Assembly (NCBI GenBank): GCA_947453205.1 | Contig: CANGFT010000033.1 | Span: 1-45,931 of the forward strand | From: Beijerinckiaceae bacterium | Lineage (GTDB): Bacteria > Pseudomonadota > Alphaproteobacteria > Rhizobiales > Beijerinckiaceae | Direction: 5' to 3' | DNA length: 45,931 bases | In this document: positions 25,708-33,023 of the stretch, in pieces | Position numbering within the stretch: the stretch's first letter is position 1 | Layout: every line of letters starts with the position of its first letter | Program-made: the position numbers and the translations under genes | Notes under the pieces: model-generated | Told to the model about the DNA's origin: nothing | Seen by the model: only the letters and a program-made list of their open reading frames with translations | The model's database searches: none

Positions 25708-26127
25708 TCAGCCCTGAAACTGCGCCAGCAGCTCGGGCGGGATCGGCGCCGCGCGCATCCGCCCGGGCTTCAGCGGATCGGCGGCCACCAGCACGCGCGT
25801 CTCCCAGGCCTCGATGGCGAGGTCTTCGCCATGATAGACCCGATGGTGGATCTTGAAGCTGGAGCGGCCAAGCTCCACGAATTCGCTGACGATGTCGATG
25901 TCGTCGCCGAAGGTCGCGGGCTTGCTGAACTTGGCCTGCGTGTCGACCATGGGCCAGCCGACAAACCCATGGCGAGCGATGACATCGCGTTTGCGCAGCC
26001 CGCTCGCGGCCTCGATGAGATAGGCGGTGCTGGCGTCGAACATTTCGAAATAGCGGGGGTAATAGACGATGCCTGCGGCGTCGCAGTCGCCCCATTCAAT
26101 CCGCACGGTCCGGCGATTTTGTTTCAT
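25708..26127 (-). CDS. Hotdog-fold acyl-CoA thioesterase (4-hydroxybenzoyl-CoA thioesterase-like)
   Basis: The 139-residue enzyme has the 4HBT signature DCDAAGIVYYPRYFEMFDAS; the Asp in DAAG is the catalytic acid in this branch. No signal peptide is present. The start at 26127 has GGAGG 5 bases upstream, better than the ATG at 26151. It lies 20 bases after a TctC-like gene and 23 before leuC. It would release a free acid and CoA, perhaps from the acyl-CoA made by the IOR-like enzyme. Members act on aromatic or short acyl-CoAs; the substrate is not known. Confidence 0.88.
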   Translation of the reverse strand: MKQNRRTVRIEWGDCDAAGIVYYPRYFEMFDASTAYLIEAASGLRKRDVIARHGFVGWPMVDTQAKFSKPATFGDDIDIVSEFVELGRSSFKIHHRVYHGEDLAIEAWETRVLVAADPLKPGRMRAAPIPPELLAQFQG

Positions 26128-26147
26128 CCGATCCTCCCGGCATGGGC

Positions 26148-27230
26148 TCACTTGCCGCCCATGTTCTCCATGCCCTCGCGCAATGTCGTCACGATCTCGG
26201 GCGAGACGCCGGACAGCGACTTGAAGATCTTCGCGCCCTCCTCCATGCCCACATAGTCGAAGGGCAGGCCATTGCGCTGGACGGATTCGGCGATGAACTC
26301 CTTGTCGTTCATCGTATCCTCGAACGCCTTGCGCAGGGCTTTCAGGCTGGCGTCTGGCGCGCCGGGGGCGGCGAGGCCGACGTAAGCAAGGTCGCCGAAC
26401 TGCTGCACGGTCCAGTTGAAGGCGTTCCAGAGCGGCCCCTCGGGCGCCTTGCCATGGACCTCTTTATAGAGATCCTGAAAGGCGGGCATGTCCGTCACGT
26501 CGGAGCGGCGATTATATTGGCCCTTCTCATCCGAAGCGAGCAGATAGGCGAGGCCCGCGCCTTCGCCGGAGGTGATGAAGCTCTTCGAACGCGTGCGATA
26601 GGTCGCAAGGCTCGTGTTGTGGAAATTCACCTCGCCGCGCTGCAAGGCGAGGAACACATCGGCGCCGCCGCGATAGCCGCTGACGATCTTGTGGGGCAGA
26701 CCGAGCGTCTTGAGCGAGAGATGGGCGAGAATGCCCGAAAGATCCGTCGTGCCATAGGCGCCGATGATGAGGTCTTTCGCCTTCATGATGTCGGCAGGCT
26801 TCTTGAAGCCGCCGGGAACGGCGTCGACGCGCATATAGTTCACGCGGACATCGGCGATGCCGCCGAGATAGGGAAACTGGTCGTAACGCGCGCGCAGGCC
26901 CTGATTGCCGAGCGCCTGGGCGAGCGGATCCCACAGCGAAAGGATGATCTGCGAACCATCCTTCGGCGCCTTCTCATAGATATAATTGAAGGCGAGCACG
27001 CCGCCGGCGCCCGGCATGTTCTGCACGACGATGGAGGGGTCGCCGGGGATGTGTTTCTTGAGATGGGGCGCGACGAGACGCACCAGCGTATCAGCGGAAC
27101 CACCCGCCGCAAGGCCGACGATGATGGTCAGGGTCTTTCCGGCGTAAAAGTCCTGCGCCAGAGCAGGGCGCGCGGCCAGCGAGGTGAGCGCGGTCGCGGC
27201 GATGAGCAGCCCTTTGAACCAGGTTTTCAT
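26148..27230 (-). CDS. TctC-like periplasmic solute-binding protein (5 of 7)
   Basis: The 360-residue receptor has a signal peptide (MKTWFKGLLIAATALTSLAA, cut before QD), then DFYAGKTLTIIVG, AGGSADTLVRLVAPHL, HIPGDPSIVV and NMPGAGG. GGAGG sits 5 bases before ATG 27230. It is most like the receptor at 21641 in the same operon. Second gene after the ICL-like gene at 27266, 35 bases downstream of it. Two receptors flanking the enzyme genes may widen the ligand range. Confidence 0.9.
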   Translation of the reverse strand: MKTWFKGLLIAATALTSLAARPALAQDFYAGKTLTIIVGLAAGGSADTLVRLVAPHLKKHIPGDPSIVVQNMPGAGGVLAFNYIYEKAPKDGSQIILSLWDPLAQALGNQGLRARYDQFPYLGGIADVRVNYMRVDAVPGGFKKPADIMKAKDLIIGAYGTTDLSGILAHLSLKTLGLPHKIVSGYRGGADVFLALQRGEVNFHNTSLATYRTRSKSFITSGEGAGLAYLLASDEKGQYNRRSDVTDMPAFQDLYKEVHGKAPEGPLWNAFNWTVQQFGDLAYVGLAAPGAPDASLKALRKAFEDTMNDKEFIAESVQRNGLPFDYVGMEEGAKIFKSLSGVSPEIVTTLREGMENMGGK

Positions 27231-27265
27231 ACGTTCCTCCTGTCGCCGCGCGAGAGCGGCACGAG

Positions 27266-28156
27266 TCAAACCTTCGGCGTCGGCGGCGTGAACAGGGCCT
27301 CGCGCCTCTGCCAGTCGTCCAGACGCAATATGTCGAGATAATCGCTCATGCTGGCGGCGCCAGCCCCGGCCTTCGCCACATCGCCGGTCTCCTTCAGCAC
27401 GCGCAAGAAGCTCCGCATGGAGGGCAGCGCAGCCAGCAGCATATAGACAGAGCACGACAGGAGGCGATAGCCGATGCCCTCCAGCGTCTTCACATCGAGC
27501 GCAGGCACGCTGCCGGTGGGCGTGATGTTGTAGAGCAAGGGCACGTCGATGTTGCGGGCGATCTCCTGCGCCTCTTCAATCGTCTTCGGCCCCTCGACGA
27601 AGATCACATCGGCGCCCGCGGTCTGATAGGCCTGCGCGCGGCGGATGGCGCTTTCGAGCCCTTCGACGGCGCGGGCGTCGGTGCGTGCGCAGATGACGAA
27701 ATCATCATCGCTGCGCGCATCAAGGGCGGCCTTGACCTTGCCTTCCATCTCGCCGCAGGGGATCACGCTCTTGCCAGCCAGCATGCCGCAGCGCTTGGGG
27801 CTGACCTGATCCTCGATCATGACGGCGGCGACGCCCGCCCGTTCGAACTCCATGATGGTGCGGCGCACGTTCAGCGCGTTCCCATAGCCCGTGTCGGCGT
27901 CGGCGAAGACCGGCAGGCCGCTCGCAGCCGCCATCTGGCCGGCGTTGTCCGCGTTCTCCTTCAGGGTCATCACCCCGACGTCGGGCATGCCAAGCTTCAT
28001 GGCCGAGGTGGCGTTGCCGGAGCTCATCAGGGCCTCGAACCCCTCATGGGCGATGAGCCGCGCCGAAAAGGCGTCGCCCACCGAAGGGATCATGGTGATC
28101 TGACGCCTTGCGATCAGCGCGCGGAAACGGGTGGTCGGCTTTTGCGGAGAAGACAT
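27266..28156 (-). CDS. Isocitrate lyase/PEP-mutase-family C-C lyase (second of two)
   Basis: The 296-residue barrel enzyme has MIPSVGDAFSARLI, FADADTGYGN with the metal-binding Asp residues and the catalytic loop IEDQVSPKRCGMLAGK, which keeps Lys-Arg-Cys-Gly of the ICL signature but has Met where ICL has His. It shares its overall plan but little detail with the gene at 22739. GAGG lies 6 bases before ATG 28156. It is the first gene of the compact operon; an 82-base gap with a 6-bp hairpin (28204-28221) separates it from the ModA-like gene upstream. Reaction type (2-methylisocitrate-like cleavage, dimethylmalate-like cleavage or decarboxylation) is open. Confidence 0.85.
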   Translation of the reverse strand: MSSPQKPTTRFRALIARRQITMIPSVGDAFSARLIAHEGFEALMSSGNATSAMKLGMPDVGVMTLKENADNAGQMAAASGLPVFADADTGYGNALNVRRTIMEFERAGVAAVMIEDQVSPKRCGMLAGKSVIPCGEMEGKVKAALDARSDDDFVICARTDARAVEGLESAIRRAQAYQTAGADVIFVEGPKTIEEAQEIARNIDVPLLYNITPTGSVPALDVKTLEGIGYRLLSCSVYMLLAALPSMRSFLRVLKETGDVAKAGAGAASMSDYLDILRLDDWQRREALFTPPTPKV

Positions 28157-28238
28157 GGGTTTCCTCTGGACGGATGGGGCGCCCACCCCGGCGGGATAGG
28201 GCCTGACGGGCGAAGCCGTCAAGCCAGCGCAGGCGCGC

Positions 28239-28991
28239 CTATTCCACGAAGGGCTGCAGGCCGACCTGACGCATGAACGGTTCTGCGGAAGGCGCAGCCA
28301 GAGCCTTCACCAGCTTCAGGGCGAGATCGGGATCTTTCGCGCCCGCGCTCACGCCCGCAGCAAAGCCGATCCAGGTCTGGAGCTCATCTGGCAGAAGCCC
28401 GACCATGTCCACGCCCTTCACGCCATAGATGCGCGAGGCGACGACGACGACCATATCTGCCGCGCCGTCGGCCACCACCTCGACATTATATTCGCCGGGC
28501 ATGGGCATGAGGCGCGACTTCATCTCCTCCTCGATGCCAAGGCGCTTCACCAGATTGGCGAAATAGATGCCGCTGGCGCCCTCCTCGGGATAGGCGACCT
28601 TTTTGGCGGCCAGCAGCGCCTTCTTGAACCCTTCCGCGCTCGACAGGTCCGGACGCGGCGCGCCCTGCTTGATCCCTACGCCAATGCCGATGCGCCCGAT
28701 GACGGTGCGGGTGTCGGCCTTGACCTTGCCCGCCTTGATGAGCTCGTCGAGCACCGGGGGATTGAGGACGGTCACGTCAAAGGCCTCGCCATCAAGCACC
28801 CGCTTGCGCACCTGCGGATTGACGGCGAAGTCGATCTTGACCTTGTGGCCGGTCTCCTTCTCGAAGCGTCCGCTCAGCTCGATCACAACGGGCCGGCCGC
28901 CATTGCCCGAGAGGACCGTGATCTCCGCCGCGCTGGCCTGAACCAACGGCAAGGCGAAAGCCAAAGCGGCGAGTGTGGTGAGCAAGCGCAT
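28239..28991 (-). CDS. Orphan ModA-like periplasmic binding protein
   Basis: The 250-residue protein has a signal peptide (cut near ASA-AE, ~residue 21) and the class II binding fold of molybdate-type receptors: ITVLSGNGGRPVVIEL, FDVTVLNPPVLDEL, AYPEEGASGIYFANL and a C-terminal QVGLQPFVE. No modB or modC is next to it. Relatives of this type are common in Rhizobiales near catabolic genes, and the ligand need not be molybdate. ATG 28991 is preferred over 28994 because GGGGG then lies 5 bases upstream. It may be the head of the operon that follows, or a separate unit. Confidence 0.83.
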   Translation of the reverse strand: MRLLTTLAALAFALPLVQASAAEITVLSGNGGRPVVIELSGRFEKETGHKVKIDFAVNPQVRKRVLDGEAFDVTVLNPPVLDELIKAGKVKADTRTVIGRIGIGVGIKQGAPRPDLSSAEGFKKALLAAKKVAYPEEGASGIYFANLVKRLGIEEEMKSRLMPMPGEYNVEVVADGAADMVVVVASRIYGVKGVDMVGLLPDELQTWIGFAAGVSAGAKDPDLALKLVKALAAPSAEPFMRQVGLQPFVE

Positions 28992-29166
28992 CATTTCCCC
29001 CGATCTGTTGAACGCGCCATCAGACCTTCGCAGGCGCTCTCTGGCAAGGGATCGGTCAGCTTCAGAGGAAGAATTTCCGGGAGGGAGCCGCAAAAGCGCG
29101 CGAATGAGCGGCGCAGGCCTAGGGCGGCAGAACAAAAATCTATTATTCTCAGATATTTAAAGGTGG

Positions 29167-29251
29167 TGGTGGGGGAAGCAGGACTCGAACCTGCGAAGGC
29201 ATAGCCAGCGGATTTACAGTCCGCCCCCTTTGCCGCTCGGGACATTCCCCC
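29167..29251 (-). tRNA. tRNA-Tyr (anticodon GTA)
   Basis: The 85-base minus-strand gene starts GGGGGAA and ends TTCCCCC-A-CCA with CCA encoded. The anticodon arm GCGGACTGTAAATCCGC gives GTA. A long variable arm and the T arm GCAGGTTCGAGTCCTGC are typical of bacterial tRNA-Tyr. It neighbours rlmB, as in many Rhizobiales. Confidence 0.97.
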
Positions 29252-29280
29252 GGCACACGACCGCAAGCGGCGCGTCCCGA

Positions 29281-29304
29281 AAAAGCCCTGCGGCGAAGCA
29301 GGGC
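29281..29304 (-). terminator. Rho-independent terminator pointing left, upstream of tRNA-Tyr
   Basis: On the minus strand GCCCTGC-6-GCAGGGC (29285-29304) is a perfect 7-bp stem followed by a T-run (29280-29284). It is a strong terminator in form, but no convincing minus-strand gene lies upstream of it (rlmB is on the plus strand). Confidence 0.7.
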
Positions 29305-29426
29305 CTCATCTGGCGGCGCTTATCCGCAATAGGAGCGGCCCCGTCAACCCGGAAAATGACGCTTTGATTGCGCGCGCCCCTTTGGCGTGACAAGAGTGCC
29401 CCACAGAAGGCATCGAGGGGTTGCAG

Positions 29427-30281
29427 GTGGCGCGCAAGGATTTCCGTTCAGGCCGCAAGGGCGGCGCCCCGGATCGGCGCGAATCCGGCACCGCCCATGC
29501 TGGCCCCACGGCTGGCGCCGGTCGGCGCTCAGGCCGGCAGGAGCCCCGGCATCGCCCGGCGGCCGATGTGGCGCAGCTCTGGGGGTATCATCCCGTGAGG
29601 GAGGCGCTGCGCTCCAGCCGCCGCGAGATCCTGCGGCTCTGGGCGACGGCGGAGGCGGCGGGGCGGCTCGCCGCCGAGATCGAGGCGCGGCAGGTCAAGC
29701 CGACCATCGTGGGCCTCGATGAGATCTCCGCACGCCTGCCGCCCGATTCCGTCCATCAGGGCCTGTTGCTGGAAGCGCGCCCGCTGGAGCCGATCGACAT
29801 CGCCGACCTGCCCGCCAAGGGGCTCGTGCTGGTGCTGGATCAGGTCACGGACCCCCACAATGTCGGCGCCATCGTGCGCACCGCCGCCGCCTTCGCGGTG
29901 GACGCCATCGTCACCACCGAGCGCCATTCGCCCCATATGACAGGCGTTCTGGCGAAATCCGCTTCGGGCGGGCTGGAGCATGCGCCGCTGTGCACCGTCG
30001 TCAATCTGGCGCGCGCGCTCGAGGCGCTGGGGGACATGGGCTATCTGCGCGTCGGCCTTGATTCAGATGGCCCCGCCTCGCTTGAGGACACCGAACTCTC
30101 GCGCCCTCTGGCGCTGGTGCTGGGGGCGGAGGGCAAGGGCCTGCGCCGTCTCTCGCGCGAAAACTGCGATGTTCTGGCGCGGCTCGACATGCCCGGCGCG
30201 ATTCGAAGCCTCAATGTGTCCAACGCCTGCGCCGTGGCGCTGGCGATCACGCGCATGAAGCTCGGGCCCCAGCAGGGCTGA
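29427..30281 (+). CDS. rlmB: TrmH-family 23S rRNA (guanosine-2'-O)-methyltransferase
   Basis: SPOUT methyltransferase of ~284 residues that methylates the 2'-O of a guanosine in 23S rRNA using S-adenosylmethionine. A basic, low-complexity N-terminus (~1-48) precedes the substrate-binding domain (LWGYHPVREALRSSRREI). The catalytic domain has the three knot motifs: VLDQVTDPHNVGAIVRTA, LVLGAEGKGLRRL and IRSLNVSNACAVAL. GTG 29427 is chosen because GAGGGG ends 6 bases upstream; TTG 29421 overlaps that site. Nine Cs in a row follow the stop (30291-30299). Confidence 0.93.
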   Translation: MARKDFRSGRKGGAPDRRESGTAHAGPTAGAGRRSGRQEPRHRPAADVAQLWGYHPVREALRSSRREILRLWATAEAAGRLAAEIEARQVKPTIVGLDEISARLPPDSVHQGLLLEARPLEPIDIADLPAKGLVLVLDQVTDPHNVGAIVRTAAAFAVDAIVTTERHSPHMTGVLAKSASGGLEHAPLCTVVNLARALEALGDMGYLRVGLDSDGPASLEDTELSRPLALVLGAEGKGLRRLSRENCDVLARLDMPGAIRSLNVSNACAVALAITRMKLGPQQG

Positions 30282-30438
30282 AAGTCGCGTCCCCCCCCCA
30301 CAAAGCGGGGAAACTGGTCTCCAGCATCAACGAAAGTCTATGAAACCGGGAGTGTTTTTGCGGTTTTGCTAGACGAAGGTGTCATGGCCGCAGCCCCCGA
30401 GTTCGCTTTATGATCGCAACATGTCCGGTGGCGTGAGC

Positions 30439-30575
30439 CCTCGGGGATGGAGGTCGTTTCGCGACGACCTTCGGAAACAAAGAACCCCCGAGGACGGAAA
30501 CATCAGAGGCGGCGCAAACGGTCGCCCTTCATCCAATCAGACGGCAGGGCGGTCCACCCAAGCGAATGGACGCCC
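30439..30575 (+). promoter_or_regulatory. Structured 5' leader of the MFS transporter gene
   Basis: The 322-base gap 30282-30603 holds a dense set of stems ahead of the MFS start. CCTCGGGG/CCCCGAGG (30439-30446, 30486-30493) encloses AGGTCGT/ACGACCT (30451-30457, 30464-30470). Then come GGCGGC/GTCGCC (30508-30513, 30521-30526) and GGGCgGTCCA/TGGACGCCC (30547-30556, 30567-30575). An alternative 9-bp pairing, GGATGGAGG (30445-30453) with CCTTCATCC (30526-30534), excludes the first three. This looks like a cis-regulatory RNA, but it matches no riboswitch class I can name. Confidence 0.45.
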
Positions 30576-30603
30576 GATTTAATCAGGTGGAGAGGAATCA
30601 ATC

Positions 30604-32262
30604 ATGAGCATGGCCATAGACGACAAGCACCGGCCAATGACCGCAGAGGAGCGCAAGGTCATCATCGCGTCCTCCGCAGGCACGGTCTTCGAATGGTACG
30701 ACTTTTATCTCGCGGGTTCGCTCGCCGCCAACATCGCCGCCGCCTTCGTGCCGGGCACCAATGACACCGCGAAATTCATCTTCGTGCTCTTCGGCTTCGC
30801 CGCCGGCTTCGCGGTCCGTCCCTTCGGCGCGCTCTTCTTCGGCCGCCTCGGCGACCTCATCGGCCGCAAATACACGTTCCTCGTCACCATGACGCTCATG
30901 GGCCTTGCGACCTTCATCGTAGGCCTGCTGCCGAGCTATGAAACCATCGGCTATGCGGCCCCCGCAGCCTTCATCCTCTGCCGCCTCACCCAGGGCCTTG
31001 CGCTCGGCGGTGAATATGGCGGCGCGGCGACCTATGTGGCCGAACATTCTCCGCCCGGCCGTCGTGGCTTCTACACGTCCTGGATTCAGACGACCGCCAC
31101 CGTCGGCCTGTTCGTTTCTCTGATCGTCATTCTGGCCCTGCGCCTGAGCATGACGCCCGAAACCTTCGCGGCCTGGGGCTGGCGCGTTCCCTTCCTCGTC
31201 TCGATCGTTCTGCTGGCCGTCTCCATCTGGATCCGCCTGCAGCTCGCGGAGTCGCCCGCCTTCCAGAAAATGAAGGAAGAGGGCACCGTCTCCAAGGCGC
31301 CGCTCACTGAAGCCTTCGGCCGCTGGGAAAACGCCAAGATCGGCATCATCGCCCTCTTCGGCGGCACCGCCGGCCAGGCTGTGGTCTGGTACACCGGGCA
31401 GTTCTACGCGCTGTTCTTCCTGACCCAGACCCTGAAGGTGGACGGCACGACGGCGAATCTTCTGATCGCCTTCTCGCTGCTGATCGGCACGCCCTTCTTC
31501 ATCTTCTTCGGTTGGCTCTCCGACAAGATCGGCCGCAAGCCGATCCTGCTCGCGGGCTGCCTCATCGCCGCCGCCAGCTACTTCACGCTCTTCGAGAAGC
31601 TGGCCGTCACGGTGAACCCTGCCCTCTACAACGCAACCCAGAACGTGAAGGTTGTGCTGACCGCGGACAAGGCCACCTGCAGCAACCTGTTCGATCCCGT
31701 GGGCGTGCGCACGTTCACCCAGCCTTGCGACGTGGTGCGTCGCGCGCTGGCCACCAACTCCATCCACTACGATCTCGTCGAAGGCCCGGCCAGTTCCGAG
31801 CTGAAGGCGAGCGTGAATGGAACGGACGCCTCAGTCGCCGACAAGACCGGCGCTGCGCTGGTGGCCGCCGCTCAAGCTGCGGGCTATCCCAAGGCTGGCG
31901 ATCCCAGCATCCTGAAGCAGCCGACCATCTCGGGCGTGCTGTCTGACCCGCGCGCGATCAACGCCATGGGCATCCTGTTCATCCTCGTGCTCTTCGTCAC
32001 GATGGTCTACGGCCCCATCGCAGCCCTGCTGGTCGAGCTGTTCCCGACCCGCATCCGCTACACCGGCATGTCCCTGCCCTACCATCTGGGCAATGGCTGG
32101 TTCGGCGGCTTCCTGCCTCCGACCGCCTTCGCCATCGTGGCCTCGACCGGCAATATCTTCGCCGGCCTTTGGTACCCGATCGTGATCGCCATGGTGACCT
32201 TCATCGTCGGCCTGCTCTTCCTCCCGGAGACCAAGGACCGCGACATCTATTCGAACGACTGA
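30604..32262 (+). CDS. MFS transporter, metabolite:H+ symporter (MHS) type
   Basis: The 552-residue inner-membrane protein has 12 predicted membrane segments. The MFS signature appears twice, GRLGDLIGRKYTFL after TM2 and GWLSDKIGRKPILL after TM8, and the start FEWYDFYLAGSL is typical of the MHS group (ProP, KgtP, ShiA). Between about residues 335 and 450 lies an extra hydrophilic loop of ~110 residues with two Cys (ATCSNL, QPCDVV), predicted periplasmic. GGAGAGG lies 8 bases before the ATG. It is a single gene with its own long leader and a strong terminator. Likely substrates are organic acids or osmolytes; none can be fixed. Confidence 0.92.
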   Translation: MSMAIDDKHRPMTAEERKVIIASSAGTVFEWYDFYLAGSLAANIAAAFVPGTNDTAKFIFVLFGFAAGFAVRPFGALFFGRLGDLIGRKYTFLVTMTLMGLATFIVGLLPSYETIGYAAPAAFILCRLTQGLALGGEYGGAATYVAEHSPPGRRGFYTSWIQTTATVGLFVSLIVILALRLSMTPETFAAWGWRVPFLVSIVLLAVSIWIRLQLAESPAFQKMKEEGTVSKAPLTEAFGRWENAKIGIIALFGGTAGQAVVWYTGQFYALFFLTQTLKVDGTTANLLIAFSLLIGTPFFIFFGWLSDKIGRKPILLAGCLIAAASYFTLFEKLAVTVNPALYNATQNVKVVLTADKATCSNLFDPVGVRTFTQPCDVVRRALATNSIHYDLVEGPASSELKASVNGTDASVADKTGAALVAAAQAAGYPKAGDPSILKQPTISGVLSDPRAINAMGILFILVLFVTMVYGPIAALLVELFPTRIRYTGMSLPYHLGNGWFGGFLPPTAFAIVASTGNIFAGLWYPIVIAMVTFIVGLLFLPETKDRDIYSND

Positions 32263-32288
32263 AGCGCCAGTCCACACCTATGACGAAG

Positions 32289-32317
32289 CCCCGCAGGAGC
32301 GATCCTGCGGGGTTTTT
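32289..32317 (+). terminator. Rho-independent terminator after the MFS gene
   Basis: CCCCGCAGGA-GCGA-TCCTGCGGGG is a perfect 10-bp stem with a tetraloop, followed by TTTTT, 26 bases after the stop. Confidence 0.93.
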
Positions 32318-32358
32318 CATTTCAATCAGGGGGCAGCCTCAGGCAGCGCCAGCGCGGC

Positions 32359-32697
32359 CTAATGGCAGACCCGGATGCGGCGCGGCGTGTAGCCATAGCC
32401 GTTCCAGACATCCTCACGCTCGTACCAGCAGCGCGGCGGGGGCGGCGGGGGATATTGCTCCTCGAACACATAGGCGGGGGCCGGGCCGTAGTAGTAGGGC
32501 CGGGCGGCGCCGACGGCGAGGGCGCCGAGGGCGAGCCCGCCCACAACGCCAGCCGCCACCGCGCCTGCGTTGGAGCCTCTGCGGTAGTTATAATATTGGG
32601 CTGAGGCCTCTGAGGGCGCCAGCGCCACAAGGGCGCCCGAAAGAGCGAACGAGGCCGCCGCGAAACGAAAGGATCTGGTCGACAACTTGCGCAGCAT
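32359..32697 (-). CDS. Small secreted or membrane protein, Gly/Ala hydrophobic segment and Pro run
   Basis: The 112-residue product is not assigned to a function. It has a signal peptide (cut near ASA-QY, ~residue 34), a glycine/alanine hydrophobic stretch (AGVVGGLALGALAVGAA) that could span or contact a membrane, then a Tyr/Pro-rich part with six prolines in a row and a C-terminal WNGYGYTPRRIRVCH with Cys. Short proteins of this layout are frequent in Rhizobiales and are usually annotated hypothetical. GGAGG lies 7 bases before the ATG. It is convergent with the MFS gene and divergent from the response regulator. Confidence 0.78.
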   Translation of the reverse strand: MLRKLSTRSFRFAAASFALSGALVALAPSEASAQYYNYRRGSNAGAVAAGVVGGLALGALAVGAARPYYYGPAPAYVFEEQYPPPPPPRCWYEREDVWNGYGYTPRRIRVCH

Positions 32698-33023
32698 GGA
32701 GCATCCTCCGGGAGACACGGCCTGGAAACATCCCAGGCGCAGCTGTAGCCATCCAAGCCTCAAATATGAGCGAAAACATGCGGCGGCTGCGGCGAAAAAA
32801 AGGCGAAGAGCCTGAACGAGGAGACTTTAGATAGCCAAGATCAAGTGAAACAGACACTTTCTTTTGCAAGCCTATTGAGCGATCAAGGAAACACATGTAT
32901 CTAGAGCTTGTGCATTTTACGCTTGGTCATATTTGAAAGGTAACGTATTTCGACTTCTCGTCCTCATTGCCAAGTTAAAGCATTTTGCGACGCGGCCCGA
33001 TCCAAGAGGAAAGACGAAGCTCA
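32698..33023. other. AT-rich divergent intergenic region
   Basis: This 326-base gap lies between the small secreted protein and the response regulator and is clearly richer in A/T than the flanking genes, especially after 32820. It should hold promoters in both directions. I found no convincing -35/-10 pair, RNA gene or long repeat. Confidence 0.5.

Noticed and set aside
25685..26095. N-terminal extension of the LeuC frame to 606 residues
   Set aside because: The frame stays open through the thioesterase region, but LeuC homology starts at 25684 with a good ribosome binding site, and the thioesterase is in another frame.
28845..29204. Plus-strand frame ending GEAGLEPAKA
   Set aside because: This tail is the well-known translation artefact of an antisense tRNA gene (here tRNA-Tyr).
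29306..29509. 67-codon minus-strand frame ending beside the terminator at 29281-29304
   Set aside because: Half overlaps rlmB antisense, no ribosome binding site or family match. Kept only as a remark in the terminator finding.
30291..30299. Run of nine Cs after rlmB
   Set aside because: Long enough to slip, but it lies outside any reading frame and far from a promoter, so phase variation is not supported.
30598..31767. 389-codon minus-strand frame
   Set aside because: Antisense of the MFS gene; Glu/Asp/Gly-rich with no recognisable fold.
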